Assembly: GCA_964242415.1 (NCBI GenBank)
Contig: CAXTAT010000015.1
Coordinates: 55,658 to 119,657 of the forward strand
Source of the DNA: DASWOJ01 sp964242415
GTDB lineage: Bacteria; Pseudomonadota; Alphaproteobacteria; Acetobacterales; Acetobacteraceae
Length of the DNA stretch: 64,000 nucleotides
Reading direction: 5' to 3'
Part shown: piece after piece, positions 24,961-33,877 of the stretch
Position numbering within the stretch: position 1 is the stretch's first letter
How the letters are laid out: every line of letters begins with the position of its first letter
Translations under genes and position numbers: made by a program
Notes under the pieces: generated by a model
What the model was told of the DNA's origin: nothing
The model's input: the letters and a program-made list of their open reading frames with translations, nothing else
Database searches by the model: none

Positions 24961-25060
24961 GTCATTGCGAACCGCGCTTGCGGCATGGCGATCCAGGGCG
25001 GCCAGGCACTTCGGCGGATCGGAATTGCCCGGCGATTTGCGGCGGGCTTCCCAATCGGCA
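24961..25060. repeat. GTCATTGCGAG palindromic intergenic repeat, copy 3 (decayed)
   Basis: The left arm GTCATTGCGAACC to GATCCAG (24961-24995) is good. The right arm (about 25014-25060) is only partly recognisable around GGAATTGCCCGG. It fills the gap between the amidohydrolase and the MDR gene. Confidence 0.6.
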
Positions 25061-25188
25061 GCGGGGGCAGCATTGTCGAGCCGGCGCCGGCCTTGCTTGC
25101 CAGCCCCTATCCGGCCGGCCCCACCACCATAAGCAGCATGCTGGACACCCACGGCGGCTTGCTGGCCTGAATTCTGGAGGATCAATCC

Positions 25189-26127
25189 ATGGCAACCATG
25201 ACAGCGGTGCGGTTCCACAAGTACGGCGGCCCGGCCGTGCTGCAGGTCGAGCAGATCGAGCGGCCCAGCCCCGGGCCAGGCCAGGTCCTGGTGCGCGTGC
25301 ACGCGGCGTCGGTGAACCCGGTCGATTGGAAGCTGCGGCAGGGCGACATGAAGGCAATGTTCGACGTGACGTTTCCCTCCACCGCCGGGGAGGACCTGGC
25401 CGGCGTGGTGGAGGAGGTCGGCGACGGCGTGGAAGGGCTGCGGGTGGGCGATGCGGTATATGCCATGATGGCCGCCACCCTGACCGGCGCCTATGCCGAG
25501 TTCGCCGTGCTGGACGCCGCGGCGGTGGGGCGCAAGCCGGCGTCGCTGGACTTCAACACGGCGGCGGCGGTGCCGATGGGGGCGCTGACGGCGTGGCAGG
25601 GCATCGTCGGGCAGGGCGGGCTGCAGGCGGGGACGCGGCTGTTCGTGCACGGGGCCGGGGGCAACGTCGGCGGCATGGCCGTGCAGATCGCCCATGCCCT
25701 GGGGGCGGAGGTGACCGCGGCGGCGTCGGCCGGCTACCGCGCGCTGGTCGAGGGCTGGGGGGCGGACCGGTTCCTGGATTACGGGGCCGGGCGGTTCGAG
25801 GACGAGGTTGCGGACATGGACATCGTGTTCGACACGCTGGGCGGCGAGATGCAGGCGCGGTCCTGGGGGATGCTGAAGCCCGGCGGCATCCTGGTCTCGG
25901 TCGTGGGGATTGCCGATCCCGGTGCGGCGGCGGCGCATGGGGCCCGCGCCGCCGGGTTCGGCGCCGTGCCGGACGGGGAGCAACTGGGGCGGATCGCCGA
26001 GATGATCGACGCCGGGCAGGTGCGGCCCAATATCGGCGCCACCCTGCCGCTGGCGGACGCGGCGGAGGCGCAGGAGCTGAACCGGACCGGCAAGGTGAAA
26101 GGCAAGATCGTGCTGACGATGGGGTAG
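25189..26127 (+). CDS. MDR-type NADPH:quinone / zinc-independent oxidoreductase
   Basis: The 312-residue product fits medium-chain reductases of the quinone oxidoreductase type. The N-terminal GroES-like domain (VRFHKYGGPAVLQVEQIERP) is followed by the Rossmann motif GAGGNVGGMAVQIAHALGA. Zn ligands of alcohol dehydrogenases (GHE, Cys cluster) are missing, so it probably reduces quinones or enones with NADPH. GGAGG eight bases upstream confirms the start. The gene is followed by a paired hairpin repeat that may end the transcript. Confidence 0.87.
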   Translation: MATMTAVRFHKYGGPAVLQVEQIERPSPGPGQVLVRVHAASVNPVDWKLRQGDMKAMFDVTFPSTAGEDLAGVVEEVGDGVEGLRVGDAVYAMMAATLTGAYAEFAVLDAAAVGRKPASLDFNTAAAVPMGALTAWQGIVGQGGLQAGTRLFVHGAGGNVGGMAVQIAHALGAEVTAAASAGYRALVEGWGADRFLDYGAGRFEDEVADMDIVFDTLGGEMQARSWGMLKPGGILVSVVGIADPGAAAAHGARAAGFGAVPDGEQLGRIAEMIDAGQVRPNIGATLPLADAAEAQELNRTGKVKGKIVLTMG

Positions 26128-26146
26128 AGGACCGCCCTGGCTGCTG

Positions 26147-26299
26147 CTCCCTCTCCCACTTCGGGAGAGGGCTGGGGTGAGGGGGCCTTGCGGCGCCACC
26201 CCTGGCCGGAGCAGCCCGGTTCCGGTAACGCCGGTGGTCCTTGGCGCAGCAGGCAAGCAAGACCCCCTCACCCCGGCCCTCTCCAGAACGAAAAGGGAG
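26147..26299. repeat. Paired hairpin repeat (CCCTCTCC type), copy B
   Basis: Unit one at 26147-26183 (CTCCCTCTCCC, loop, GGGAGAGGGC, TGGGGTGAGGG) is followed by the inverted unit at 26264-26299, about 80 bases away. The second unit is partly decayed. The arrangement and orientation match copies A and C. It lies directly after the MDR stop. Confidence 0.85.
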
Positions 26300-26382
26300 C
26301 AGGATGGAGGGGCTGGTGCAGTTCGTTGGCTTTGCTGCTAATTAGCCCGCCCCCAGCCTAGACGACCCGCGGAGATGCCATC

Positions 26383-27297
26383 ATGAAAGCCAACAGCGTC
26401 CTCGACACCATCGGCGGCACGCCGCACATCCGGGTGTCGCGCCTGTTCCCCGACGCCAATGTCTGGATCAAGTCCGAGCGCGCCAACCCCGGCGGCTCCA
26501 TCAAGGACCGCATCGCCCTGGCGATGGTCGAGGCCGCCGAGACTAGCGGACAGCTCAAGCCCGGCGGCACCATCATCGAGCCGACATCCGGCAACACCGG
26601 CATCGGCCTGGCGATGGTCGCGGCGGTGAAGGGCTATAAGCTGATCCTGGTGATGCCCGAAAGCATGTCCGTCGAGCGCCGCCGCCTGATGCAGGCCTAC
26701 GGCGCGACGTTCGACCTGACGCCCAAGGAGGGCGGCATGAAGGCCGCCATCGCCCGCGCGCACGAGCTGGCCGGGCAGCACCCCGGCGCCTGGGTCCCGC
26801 AGCAGTTCGAGAACCCGGCCAACATCGCCGTCCACGTCCACACCACCGCGCAGGAGATCCTGGCGGACTTCCCGGACGGGGTGGACGCCATCATCACCGG
26901 CGTTGGCACCGGGGGGCACATCACCGGGTGCGCCGAGGTGCTGAAGCCGCTGTGGCCCAACCTCAAGGTGTATGCGGTGGAGCCGTCGCAATCGCCGGTC
27001 ATCTCGGGCGGCAAGCCGGCGCCGCATCCGATCCAGGGCATCGGCGCCGGGTTCATCCCGAGCAACCTGCATACCGAGGTGCTGGACGGGGTGGTGCAGG
27101 TGGAGGCGGAGGAGGCGCGGGAGTATGCCCGGCGGTCGGCGAGCCTGGAGGGGCTGCTGGTCGGCATCTCGTCCGGGGCGACCCTGGCCGCCATCGCCAA
27201 GAAGCTGCCGGAGCTGCCGGCTGGCGCCACGGTGCTGGGGTTCAACTACGACACGGGGGAGCGCTACTTTTCGGTGCCGGACTTCCTGCCGGGGTAG
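26383..27297 (+). CDS. cysK: Cysteine synthase A (O-acetylserine sulfhydrylase)
   Basis: The 304-residue PLP enzyme makes L-cysteine from O-acetylserine and sulfide. The PLP Lys lies in RANPGGSIKDRIAL (near residue 42), the substrate loop in PTSGNTGIGLA, the phosphate loop in GVGTGGHITG, and the late Ser in VGISSGAT. The length and all motifs are normal for CysK. GGAG is found before ATG at 26383. It is monocistronic. CysK can also act in contact-dependent toxin activation elsewhere, but nothing here suggests that. Confidence 0.92.
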   Translation: MKANSVLDTIGGTPHIRVSRLFPDANVWIKSERANPGGSIKDRIALAMVEAAETSGQLKPGGTIIEPTSGNTGIGLAMVAAVKGYKLILVMPESMSVERRRLMQAYGATFDLTPKEGGMKAAIARAHELAGQHPGAWVPQQFENPANIAVHVHTTAQEILADFPDGVDAIITGVGTGGHITGCAEVLKPLWPNLKVYAVEPSQSPVISGGKPAPHPIQGIGAGFIPSNLHTEVLDGVVQVEAEEAREYARRSASLEGLLVGISSGATLAAIAKKLPELPAGATVLGFNYDTGERYFSVPDFLPG

Positions 27298-27345
27298 GCG
27301 GGGCAACTTGGGGACGCCCCTATCCTGATCCCAGCAGGTCTGGCG

Positions 27346-27560
27346 ATGCCGGACCACTCCATTCTCAGCCGCCAGTCAGCGACGCCGGAGGCGTTACGGC
27401 CAGGATCGTGCAGGGACGGCAAGCCCCTGCCCCTGCTGGTGGACAGCACGGGCCTGAAGTTCTGCGGCATCGGCGAGCGGCTGGCCGAGGCGCACGGCAC
27501 GAGGGCGCGCCGGCCCCCGCGCAAGCTGCTCATGGGCGTGGATGCCGGCACTGGGCAGAT
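27346..27560 (+). mobile_element. IS5-like transposase central remnant
   Basis: The translation reads MPDHSILSRQSAT, then LPLLVDSTGLKFCGIGERL and RKLLMGVDAGTGQIV. This corresponds to the first DDE Asp region of IS5-group transposases (DSTGLK, GVD). Upstream and downstream parts and terminal repeats are missing. The C-terminal remnant at 58031-58177 could come from the same type of element. Confidence 0.7.
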
Positions 27561-27839
27561 CGTCTCTCGAAGCGGACTTCAGCACGTTCCTGCAGGCTGG
27601 CTTCAGCGCGTGTATCCTGGCCTTTGATGCCACCTGCGCCGCCGGCCACGCCACTGCACATGCCACCCGAGAAGGAGCGGGGCGGCCGATCCCGGCGGTG
27701 GATGCGTTGATTGGCGGCATGGCCCTGGCGCACGTCAGCCTATCACCTCGCCCGCGCTCGCCATACGGCCCAACACCGCCAGGTTGAGGTCCTGGATCTA
27801 CGCCGCGGACTCGGCCGAGTAGGCGTAGGCCGGACCTGA
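27560..27839 (+). pseudogene. VapC-like PIN-domain toxin remnant
   Basis: One frame reads FSTFLQAGFSACILAFDATC and then GRPIPAVDALIGGMALAH. This matches the second half of VapC toxins (VLPFD, then G-P---AD-IA-IA). The frame then shifts, and another frame carries a VEVLDL ending. The N-terminal Asp region is absent and no VapB antitoxin is visible. The IS5-like remnant ends directly before it, so an insertion may have destroyed the operon. Confidence 0.5.
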
Positions 27840-27962
27840 TCCCCGCTATGGACAGGTCCGTCGCCAGTAGGCCGCAACGCCCATAGCACCATGCTCAAAC
27901 CGCACAGCGACCGGGCATCTACCTGTCGCGCATCAGCCAGCAGAACTGTCGCGCTACAGGTG

Positions 27963-28847
27963 TCACCGCAACACAAGGCTCAGCAGGGAGCCGACTGTCC
28001 CCTTCAGCTTCTCCTTCGGGGTCCGGAGGCGCCGGGAACGGTTCTCATGCGCTGTGTTCTGCGTGCGCTTCCAGGGATGCTCACGCCATTGCACGTTGCG
28101 CCAAGACTTGACGCCGAATGCAACCGCGTAGGCCCGGCGCGGCACGTCGGACAGGTTGGGGCCGGCGGCGTGCAAGGTGCGGGACTCATGCACGGTTGCC
28201 GCTCCTGCCGGCAGCGGGCAGACCACGCCCGCATCAGGCTCCACGCCAATCGCCTCAAGTCCGTGGACACGCGGGTCGTTGCCGATGGAACGATGGTTCA
28301 GCAGGGGACCCCGGTGGCTGCCGGGCACGAACCGCATGCAGCCGTTTTCAAGCCCGACATCCTGCAGCGGCATCCAGAAGGTGATCGAGCGGAAGTTGTT
28401 CAGCACGCTGTAGAATGCCTCGTCCTGGTGCCAGGGTGTGGGGCCGCCGGAGCGGGGTGGCTTCAGCATGGCGTGCTCGAAGACCAGTTCGGCGCGCGGC
28501 CCCAGTAACTGCCGAGCGATCGCAGCGGCTTGGGCGCGGAACGCCGTTTCGGCGAAGGCTGGTTCATATTTCGAAGGGTTCAGCACCTGCGGAACGCTGG
28601 GCGCGCGGTCGGGGGCTTCGACACCCGCGAAGTCGAGATAGTCACCTTCCGCCAGTCCAGCCGCCCTGGCGAACATGCCGTCATACAGGCCGACCAAATG
28701 GGCGATCTCCCCTGGCGGGCTCAGCGGCGGCAGCACCAGGAAGCCGTCTTGCCAAAAGCGGTCATACTCCGCTTTCGTCAGGACTTCCTCCGCTTTCGTC
28801 AGAACTTCAGACCCGGTGTTTGTCCGCAACGCTTTTTCGCTGTACAT
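27963..28847 (-). CDS. Phytanoyl-CoA dioxygenase (PhyH) family protein
   Basis: The 294-residue non-heme Fe(II)/2-oxoglutarate oxygenase has a double-stranded beta-helix core. The Fe triad is visible as His and Asp in TPWHQDEAFYS and the distal His in SRTLHAAGPN, followed by the 2-oxoglutarate Arg in PRRAYAVAFG. Bacterial members hydroxylate diverse small molecules, so the substrate is unknown. The N-terminus contains an in-frame duplication EVLTKAE-EVLTKAE from a 21-base tandem repeat (28768-28809). The C-terminal 40 residues are basic and unusual. It is isolated in a pseudogene-rich area but appears intact. Confidence 0.85.
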   Translation of the reverse strand: MYSEKALRTNTGSEVLTKAEEVLTKAEYDRFWQDGFLVLPPLSPPGEIAHLVGLYDGMFARAAGLAEGDYLDFAGVEAPDRAPSVPQVLNPSKYEPAFAETAFRAQAAAIARQLLGPRAELVFEHAMLKPPRSGGPTPWHQDEAFYSVLNNFRSITFWMPLQDVGLENGCMRFVPGSHRGPLLNHRSIGNDPRVHGLEAIGVEPDAGVVCPLPAGAATVHESRTLHAAGPNLSDVPRRAYAVAFGVKSWRNVQWREHPWKRTQNTAHENRSRRLRTPKEKLKGTVGSLLSLVLR

Positions 28848-29194
28848 CGCCTCGTCTTTCCTGCCTAAAACGCTGCTTGGTGGGCACGTCTGGGCCTACC
28901 CGGCCCAACTTCCTGCCCAGTCCCTACCTATTTAGTCCCTTGCTGCTTCAGAATGTCTCGAAGTTGAGCCGTATCGAGCATTTATCACCAGAGTAGGACG
29001 CATTCAAGGTAAATGTACTAAGGTGTGGTGTGCGCGTGCCTTGTTCTGGCGTAGCCCCGGGGGTGGCGTAGCATACCGTGTAAAAATAGCCTGGTTGGGT
29101 CGTCTCCGGCACGATGACGGTGGCTTTGGTAGAGGCCAGCCGTGTGTTGTCAGGTTGGGAGGGCTGGTCGAGCCATGGCATTATGCCGGGCATG
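28848..29194. other. Intergenic stretch with a possible protein remnant on the minus strand
   Basis: On the minus strand, about 28948-29130 reads ATVIVPETTQPGYFYTVCYA and ends SIRLNFETF. It looks like the end of an exported beta-rich protein, but it has no start or recognisable family. It is adjacent to IS6 debris. The rest holds nothing that I can support. Confidence 0.3.
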
Positions 29195-29679
29195 ACGACA
29201 CTCCTCCAGCCCCTACCGCGGCTTCTGCTTTCCGGCCGAGGTGATCGAGCATGCGGTCTGGCTGGCACTGTCGATTTGTTGAACTGAGGTCGCGATGGCG
29301 GGCGGCAAGGACGGCGTGTTCGTGGTTACGCCGAAACGGCAACGCCGGGGACCTCGGCCCAAGCCTGGAAGGCTTGGAACCGGGCGGATCGATACTGGAT
29401 GGCGGGCACTTGATGGCGGCGGAGCAGGAAGAGGTTGCTGATCCCGTCGTGGGCGGAGAGTAAGCGCTGCACCTGCCCAGGCGACTTGAACCGCTTTCTC
29501 TGCCGCTCTCGCCGTCGTGTGGGCTGGTGCGGGTTCCTCGCGCAGTCATTCAAGCCCTTGTGCTCCGTGTGCTCGACGGAGAGCACTACCGCGCGCTGGG
29601 CCGCCTCGTAACTCGCCAGCTTGTCGCGAGTGTGGTTGCAACCCAACCGGGGCCGTTGAGACAACGTGGCGGATGACAA
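29195..29679. mobile_element. Scrambled IS6-family transposase remnants
   Basis: On the plus strand, about 29200-29275 reads CFRFPAEVIEHAVWLAL, then a stop; this is the N-terminal part of IS6-type transposases. On the minus strand, about 29650-29326 reads DKLASYEAAQRAV, HKGLNDCARNPHQPTRRRER, KRFKSPGQVQRLLSAH and QAFQAWAEV; this is the C-terminal part of the same family. The two pieces face each other, so an inversion or two insertion events must have occurred. The catalytic middle is missing. Confidence 0.75.
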
Positions 29680-29689
29680 GCCTGTCCTC

Positions 29690-29890
29690 CTCGACGATCG
29701 CCTGATCGATCACCAGTCGCAAGACACTCTGCCTGGTCTCGAAGGTGGCGCTCGTAGTGGCTGTGGACGCTGCAGGACAGGGTGCCGCAGCCGGGGCAGG
29801 CCGCCATGGGCGAGCACGGCTAGGCGACGATGGTGACGCGATCAGGGGTGGACAGGACCTGCACGACGGCCAGGCCCGGCGCGGGGTCGG
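29690..29890 (-). mobile_element. ISL3-family transposase N-terminal remnant
   Basis: The minus strand reads PDRVTIVA, a stop, then MAACPGCGTLSCSVHSHYER, the zinc-finger start of ISL3 transposases (CP-CGT-S--VHS-Y-R). No DDE domain is present. It abuts the IS6 debris. Confidence 0.65.
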
Positions 29891-30261
29891 GCCGCGAAGC
29901 GGACTGCCCACCGTGCCCACCGCCTGGAGATGAAAGACGCCAGCCTGCGCAAGTGGCGCAGCACACCAGATGCTCCGACCGCCGACGCCAGCCAGTGACA
30001 CACCCATAACTGTCAGCATCGACCCGCTGCCGCCATCCTACCCGCCGCCCCTCGCTGGGTGACGTGCTGCAGGCAGTCGCGATACCGGAATGGGTGATCA
30101 CCATAGGACGGGGTCCTGGCCGCTTTTAGTGACCATGCCGCCGTCACCACTTGGGATGGGTTGAGCCTTTTCTCCTGCTTGTTGCCGGACCTGTCTGCGG
30201 TCCGGGTGCTGAGAAGGGCAACGCACCCTTCCGGCCAATCAGGGAAAGCCGGTATATTGGA
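29891..30261. other. Intergenic debris without a supportable gene
   Basis: No frame has a recognisable domain or a good ribosome binding site. It separates the ISL3 remnant from the oxalate decarboxylase remnant. Confidence 0.4.
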
Positions 30262-30665
30262 TTACATTGCTGCCGGCCGTACGATCAAGGGCTTTGTTTC
30301 GCTCAGCGCGTCGAGCGTTGCGTCGCCGAGGTTCAAATGGGTTCGAACCAATTCGCGCGGGGACAGCGCCACCCACTTGTTGAGCGAGACGTCAGCCGGG
30401 CTGGCAACGCATGTTGACGCCAGCCATCGTTATTGTGGTCGGCAGCTCACGGATCGTGATTTCACGAGCCTAGCTGCCAGAGATAAGCCAGTTGCGGGCG
30501 ATGCTGTAGGAAATTTCAGGTTAGGGCTCGTGCCAGCGTCGGCCGGGGGCGATGAAAGCATGTCTGGATTGTCGCGTTTGAGGTTAAAGTTCTGCAGCCC
30601 CATAATTGCAGCACCCTGGTTGCCCCGGACCGGACTGACCCCGTCGTGATCGATAGCGGATTGAG
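30262..30665 (-). pseudogene. Oxalate decarboxylase remnant with large internal deletion
   Basis: The N-terminal part reads GVSPVRGNQGAAIMG, NPDMLSSPPADAGTSPNLKF, then, after a frameshift, AREITIRELPTTITMAGVNM. This is the start of the first cupin of bicupin oxalate decarboxylases. The sequence then jumps to the far C-terminus, in another frame: VSLNKWVALSPRELVRTHLN, then LGDATLDALSETKPLIV and a stop at 30262. The metal-binding cupin cores (HxHxxxE) are gone, so it is inactive. Originally the protein would have been about 400 residues. Confidence 0.75.
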
Positions 30666-30742
30666 GAACGTTGTCCTCAGTGCGCCTTCGCTTATCAGCA
30701 GTGTCCACGGTTCCAAGACGAAATACCGGTCGCCTGCCCCAA

Positions 30743-30784
30743 ACGTGGGGGGCTGACGAGCGCAACGGTCGTCAGCCCCCACGT
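30743..30784. repeat. Strong perfect hairpin at the end of a pseudogene
   Basis: ACGTGGGGGGCTGACGA at 30743-30759 is complementary to TCGTCAGCCCCCACGT at 30769-30784, except for one extra G. The loop is nine bases. No T run follows on either strand. It sits at the 3' side of the broken hydrolase gene and upstream of the decarboxylase remnant on the minus strand. It could be an old terminator or a recombination scar. Confidence 0.7.
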
Positions 30785-31767
30785 GGGAGGCGCTGCAAAA
30801 AGATTGAAGAGCCGAAGCCCAAACAGCAGGATGCGCGAGTGTCACGCCACCGTAGCTGTCAGGACCGCCCGGGATCATCACCGTGGTATACTTCGGTGTG
30901 GTGAGCAACTTCAGGGACTGTGGGGGATTGGTCAAGTCGTCTGGGAAATTAGCGGTGAGCATCGGCTTCATGATCGCCTTCAGCTTCGGCGCCGGATCAT
31001 GGTCAGCCGAGATCTCGAAAGCATAGAGGAGGTCGTTGGCGTTGTAGGCTTCGCCGTCAGCCTCCAGCTTGTCACCGAGGCCTATCGCGGTCTGGCGGGC
31101 AGGTGCCTGATTTTGGAGCTGCCCAGCTGATCCCGTCATAATTGCGGATAATGAAGGGCCGCCTTGATCCAGTTTCTCGGCATAGAGTCCTTTGGATAAT
31201 CACCGTTCTCCCAGCCTAGGTCGCTCCGAATGGCATGGCCGATCATCTCGCGCCATATCATGTTCCTCCCGCTGATCGCAGCAGGCGTACTGGCGATCGC
31301 GACGAGGCAGCCCATGTCGTTCGGGACCATCTCGCCCCAAAGCCAGGTCTGCATGCCTCCCATCGATGTCCCAAGCACCAGCCTCAGGTGCTTTGTGCAT
31401 ACCTGCTCAAGAAGCAGATGCTGCGCCCGAACCTGATCCTTGTAGCCGTCGTGTGGGAAATGAGCGCGCAATCCATCCGATAGTTTGCTTGAGCTCCCAG
31501 CACCAATGGCGTTGGGGATCACCAGAGAATAGTGGCTAAGGTCGAGCGCCTCCCCGGCACCGTAAAGCGCTTCGAAGAAAGCGGGTTGCGCGAGGTCGGC
31601 AGCCAATCTCCCAGTGCCGTGCAGCAACCAGTGCCGTGCAGCAACAGAACCCCATTGGTGATTGCGCCACTCGCGTCGCGGTGCGGCTTTCCAACGGTCA
31701 GATAGTGTAGTCTGAGCGACGACAGAGTCGCATCACTGCCAAAGACGAAGTCATGGATTTCAGTCAA
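30785..31767 (-). pseudogene. Alpha/beta hydrolase (homoserine O-acetyltransferase-like), frameshifted
   Basis: The fold is complete but spread over three frames. Frame one: MTEIHDFVFGSDATLSSLRL to TNGVLLLHGTG. Frame two: AQPAFFEALYGAGEALDLSH, LVLGTSMGGMQTWLWGEM (nucleophile Ser in GTSMGG) to WIKAALHYPQL. Frame three: MTGSAGQLQNQAPARQTAIG, ANDLLYAFEISADHDPAPKL, to TLAHPAVW with the catalytic His region altered. The first shift is caused by an exact 17-base tandem duplication at 31612-31645; removing one copy restores the frame. The second is a single-base change near 31137. The gene is dead unless these are assembly errors. Confidence 0.8.
31612..31645. repeat. 17-base tandem duplication that breaks the hydrolase gene
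   Basis: CAGTGCCGTGCAGCAAC is present twice in direct succession at 31612-31628 and 31629-31645, without a mismatch. The unit length is not a multiple of three, so it shifts the frame. Confidence 0.95.
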
Positions 31768-31973
31768 AAGCGCCGCCGGAGTTGTGCTTCAAGTCAGCCG
31801 GCGGGGAGGAGTACAATTCGATACGCAAGGATGCGTCGATAATCCCAGTTTGCGATATGGATTTTCCTTACTATTGTTGCATACGTGCTATCCTCTTAGA
31901 AAGACGTTCGCCAGAACAGAGGGCTAAAGCACAATCCGATCAGCGAACCCGATCTAATCCGATGCGATCACGG

Positions 31974-33083
31974 CTAGGCCGAACGTTGAGACTGATGATC
32001 GGCGGCGGCGATGAGATCGGCATCTACTAGGCCCAGGCGGAATACCTTGTTGCTAGTCTTCCAGAACACCTGCTGGCGCTCAGCCAGGCTTGGAAGCACG
32101 TCCTCAACGATTCGCACATGCTCCTCGACCCCATAAGGTATCGGGCCATAATCGGAGCCGAACACCACCCGGTCCACACCGCACATCTCAATCGCGGCTC
32201 GCACGCCGATCGGGTTGAACCCCATGCAGTCCACCAGGATATTAGTCTTGAAGTAGTCGGATGGCGGCCGCTTGTTCATGCACGGCCTGCCTGCCGGCGG
32301 GTTCTTTACCCCGTTGTAGTTGAGGTGCCAGCAGAATTCGAGGCGCCCAAGGACCGATGCGAGTTCACCGCCCATGTGGACGATCAGCACCTGCAGCTTC
32401 GGGTGGCGGTCGAACACGCCGGAGCCGATCATCCGGGCGCCGTTGACGGTCGAGTCGAAGGGTCGGCCGACCGCCTCGTTGAGGCGGTACTGCATAAGCA
32501 CCTCGTGCCCGACCGACAGCATCGGCGGATGGATGTGGACCACGATGTCATTTGCTGCCGCAAACTCCCATAGCCACTCGGCTTTAGGGCTGTCGAGGAA
32601 GGCGCGGTCCGTGCCGTCGCCGTAGCTGGACGCAACCGCAATCGCCTTGGCGCCGCCCTTGCTGATCATCTCCTCGACGATTGGCCGGCAGCTCTCTTCG
32701 AGCGCGTGCGCATTGGCCATCAGCGCGAACTCGCCGGGGTAGCGATCCCTGATCTCCAGGTATTCGTCGTTCAGCACCTTGAGGGCATCGCCTATGCTGA
32801 CCTTCAAATCGCCTATGCTGACCTTCAATAGGTCTCGCGCAAACCAGTCCACCTCGCCGCCATTGCTGGCAAGGCTGAGTGTGACGCCACCCTCGCGCTG
32901 CTTGGGCATGGCGTAGTCCAAATCGAAGAACTCGCGATAGCAGATCAAGTCCTTAGCGTTGGCTTGCGGGAATTCTTGCCTCGGGTCATACAGGCCTGCC
33001 TCCGCCATCTTGGCAGCGAGCTTGGGTCCGATCGGATGCCGGTGGGTATCGACGATCGCCCGGCGTTCGGTTACGCTGTCCAT
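31974..33083 (-). CDS. Amidohydrolase 2 (ACMSD-like) family protein
   Basis: The 369-residue TIM-barrel hydrolase/decarboxylase has the N-terminal metal site IVDTHRHPIGPKL, His in VVHIHPPML, His in VLIVHMGGELAS and a late Asp in RVVFGSDYGPIPYG. Relatives decarboxylate or hydrolyse aromatic and lactone substrates; the substrate here is open. The start at 33083 (MDSVTERRAIVDTH) is chosen because the metal site usually lies near residue 10, although the frame extends to 33188. It carries an in-frame duplicated heptapeptide LKVSIGD from a 21-base tandem repeat (32787-32828). It looks intact between pseudogenes. Confidence 0.83.
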   Translation of the reverse strand: MDSVTERRAIVDTHRHPIGPKLAAKMAEAGLYDPRQEFPQANAKDLICYREFFDLDYAMPKQREGGVTLSLASNGGEVDWFARDLLKVSIGDLKVSIGDALKVLNDEYLEIRDRYPGEFALMANAHALEESCRPIVEEMISKGGAKAIAVASSYGDGTDRAFLDSPKAEWLWEFAAANDIVVHIHPPMLSVGHEVLMQYRLNEAVGRPFDSTVNGARMIGSGVFDRHPKLQVLIVHMGGELASVLGRLEFCWHLNYNGVKNPPAGRPCMNKRPPSDYFKTNILVDCMGFNPIGVRAAIEMCGVDRVVFGSDYGPIPYGVEEHVRIVEDVLPSLAERQQVFWKTSNKVFRLGLVDADLIAAADHQSQRSA

Positions 33084-33220
33084 TTCGTATGCCTTTGCTG
33101 ATTGACCATCTAGTTGAAGATGGGCAGCCCGTGCGTGAAGAGATGGTTTCGCTGTGGTTTCGGAGGTGGAATGCGACAAACCTAGCATAGCCGTTCTTAG
33201 GATGATCGGACGTAATGGAA

Positions 33221-33748
33221 CAGGCTCGGAAACTACTCATGTCCTTCGGTTCAGCCCCGCCCTCACAGTGGATTGTGGTGCATGGATCGGGAGTGCGGCC
33301 GCACCAACACTGCCTGCATCCGGGATCAGGCAACGCGGATTTAGCTTGGGCGCCTCCCTCCGGTGAGGGCCGCGGTTGAGTGCGTTTAGACCTCGGCAGC
33401 GATGTTCTGTCGGGTTTGCGCCAGTGCCAGGGCAGCAGCTCGTGCACGCGGGATGGTCGTTGATCCGTCGCATGGGGTCAGCAAGCCAGGTGCGCGGGTC
33501 GGTGTCGTTCAACTTGGCGGTGACGATGAGCAAGTATGTGGCCACAGCCCTTTCGCCGCCGGGGTCTGATCCGCAGAACAACCACGACTTCCTGCCGAGG
33601 GCCACACCACGCAGGGCGCGTTCGGCGGCATTGTTGGTCAGGCAGATGCGCCCGTTGGTGGTGAGCCGGCTGAAACGAAAATCATGAAGCGGTTTTTCCC
33701 AGGCGACGGTCGGCGTCGGCCAGGGTGGGTAGGTAGTTTCCGAACCTG
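33221..33748 (-). mobile_element. IS66-family transposase C-terminal remnant, flanked by an inverted short motif
   Basis: The minus strand (about 33690-33386) reads GRICLTNNAAERALRGVALG, RKSWLFCGSDPGGERA and LIVTAKLNDTDPRTWLAD. This is the C-terminal end of IS66 transposases (TNN-AER-LR--ALGRKN/SWLF-GS). The N-terminal and catalytic parts are missing. The short motif CAGG-TCGGAAACTAC occurs at 33221-33239 on the plus strand and inverted at 33731-33748, flanking the remnant. Confidence 0.8.
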
Positions 33749-33877
33749 CTTGCCCCGGAGGTCGGCGGGCAAACGGGTGCAAGCCGGACATGGCGGTCGT
33801 TACGGCCAGTGCCGCAGTCCGCCCTGCCCGGCCCACAGCGGCTAGCCGGCGAAGCCACCCCTATCAGGAGGCCCACG

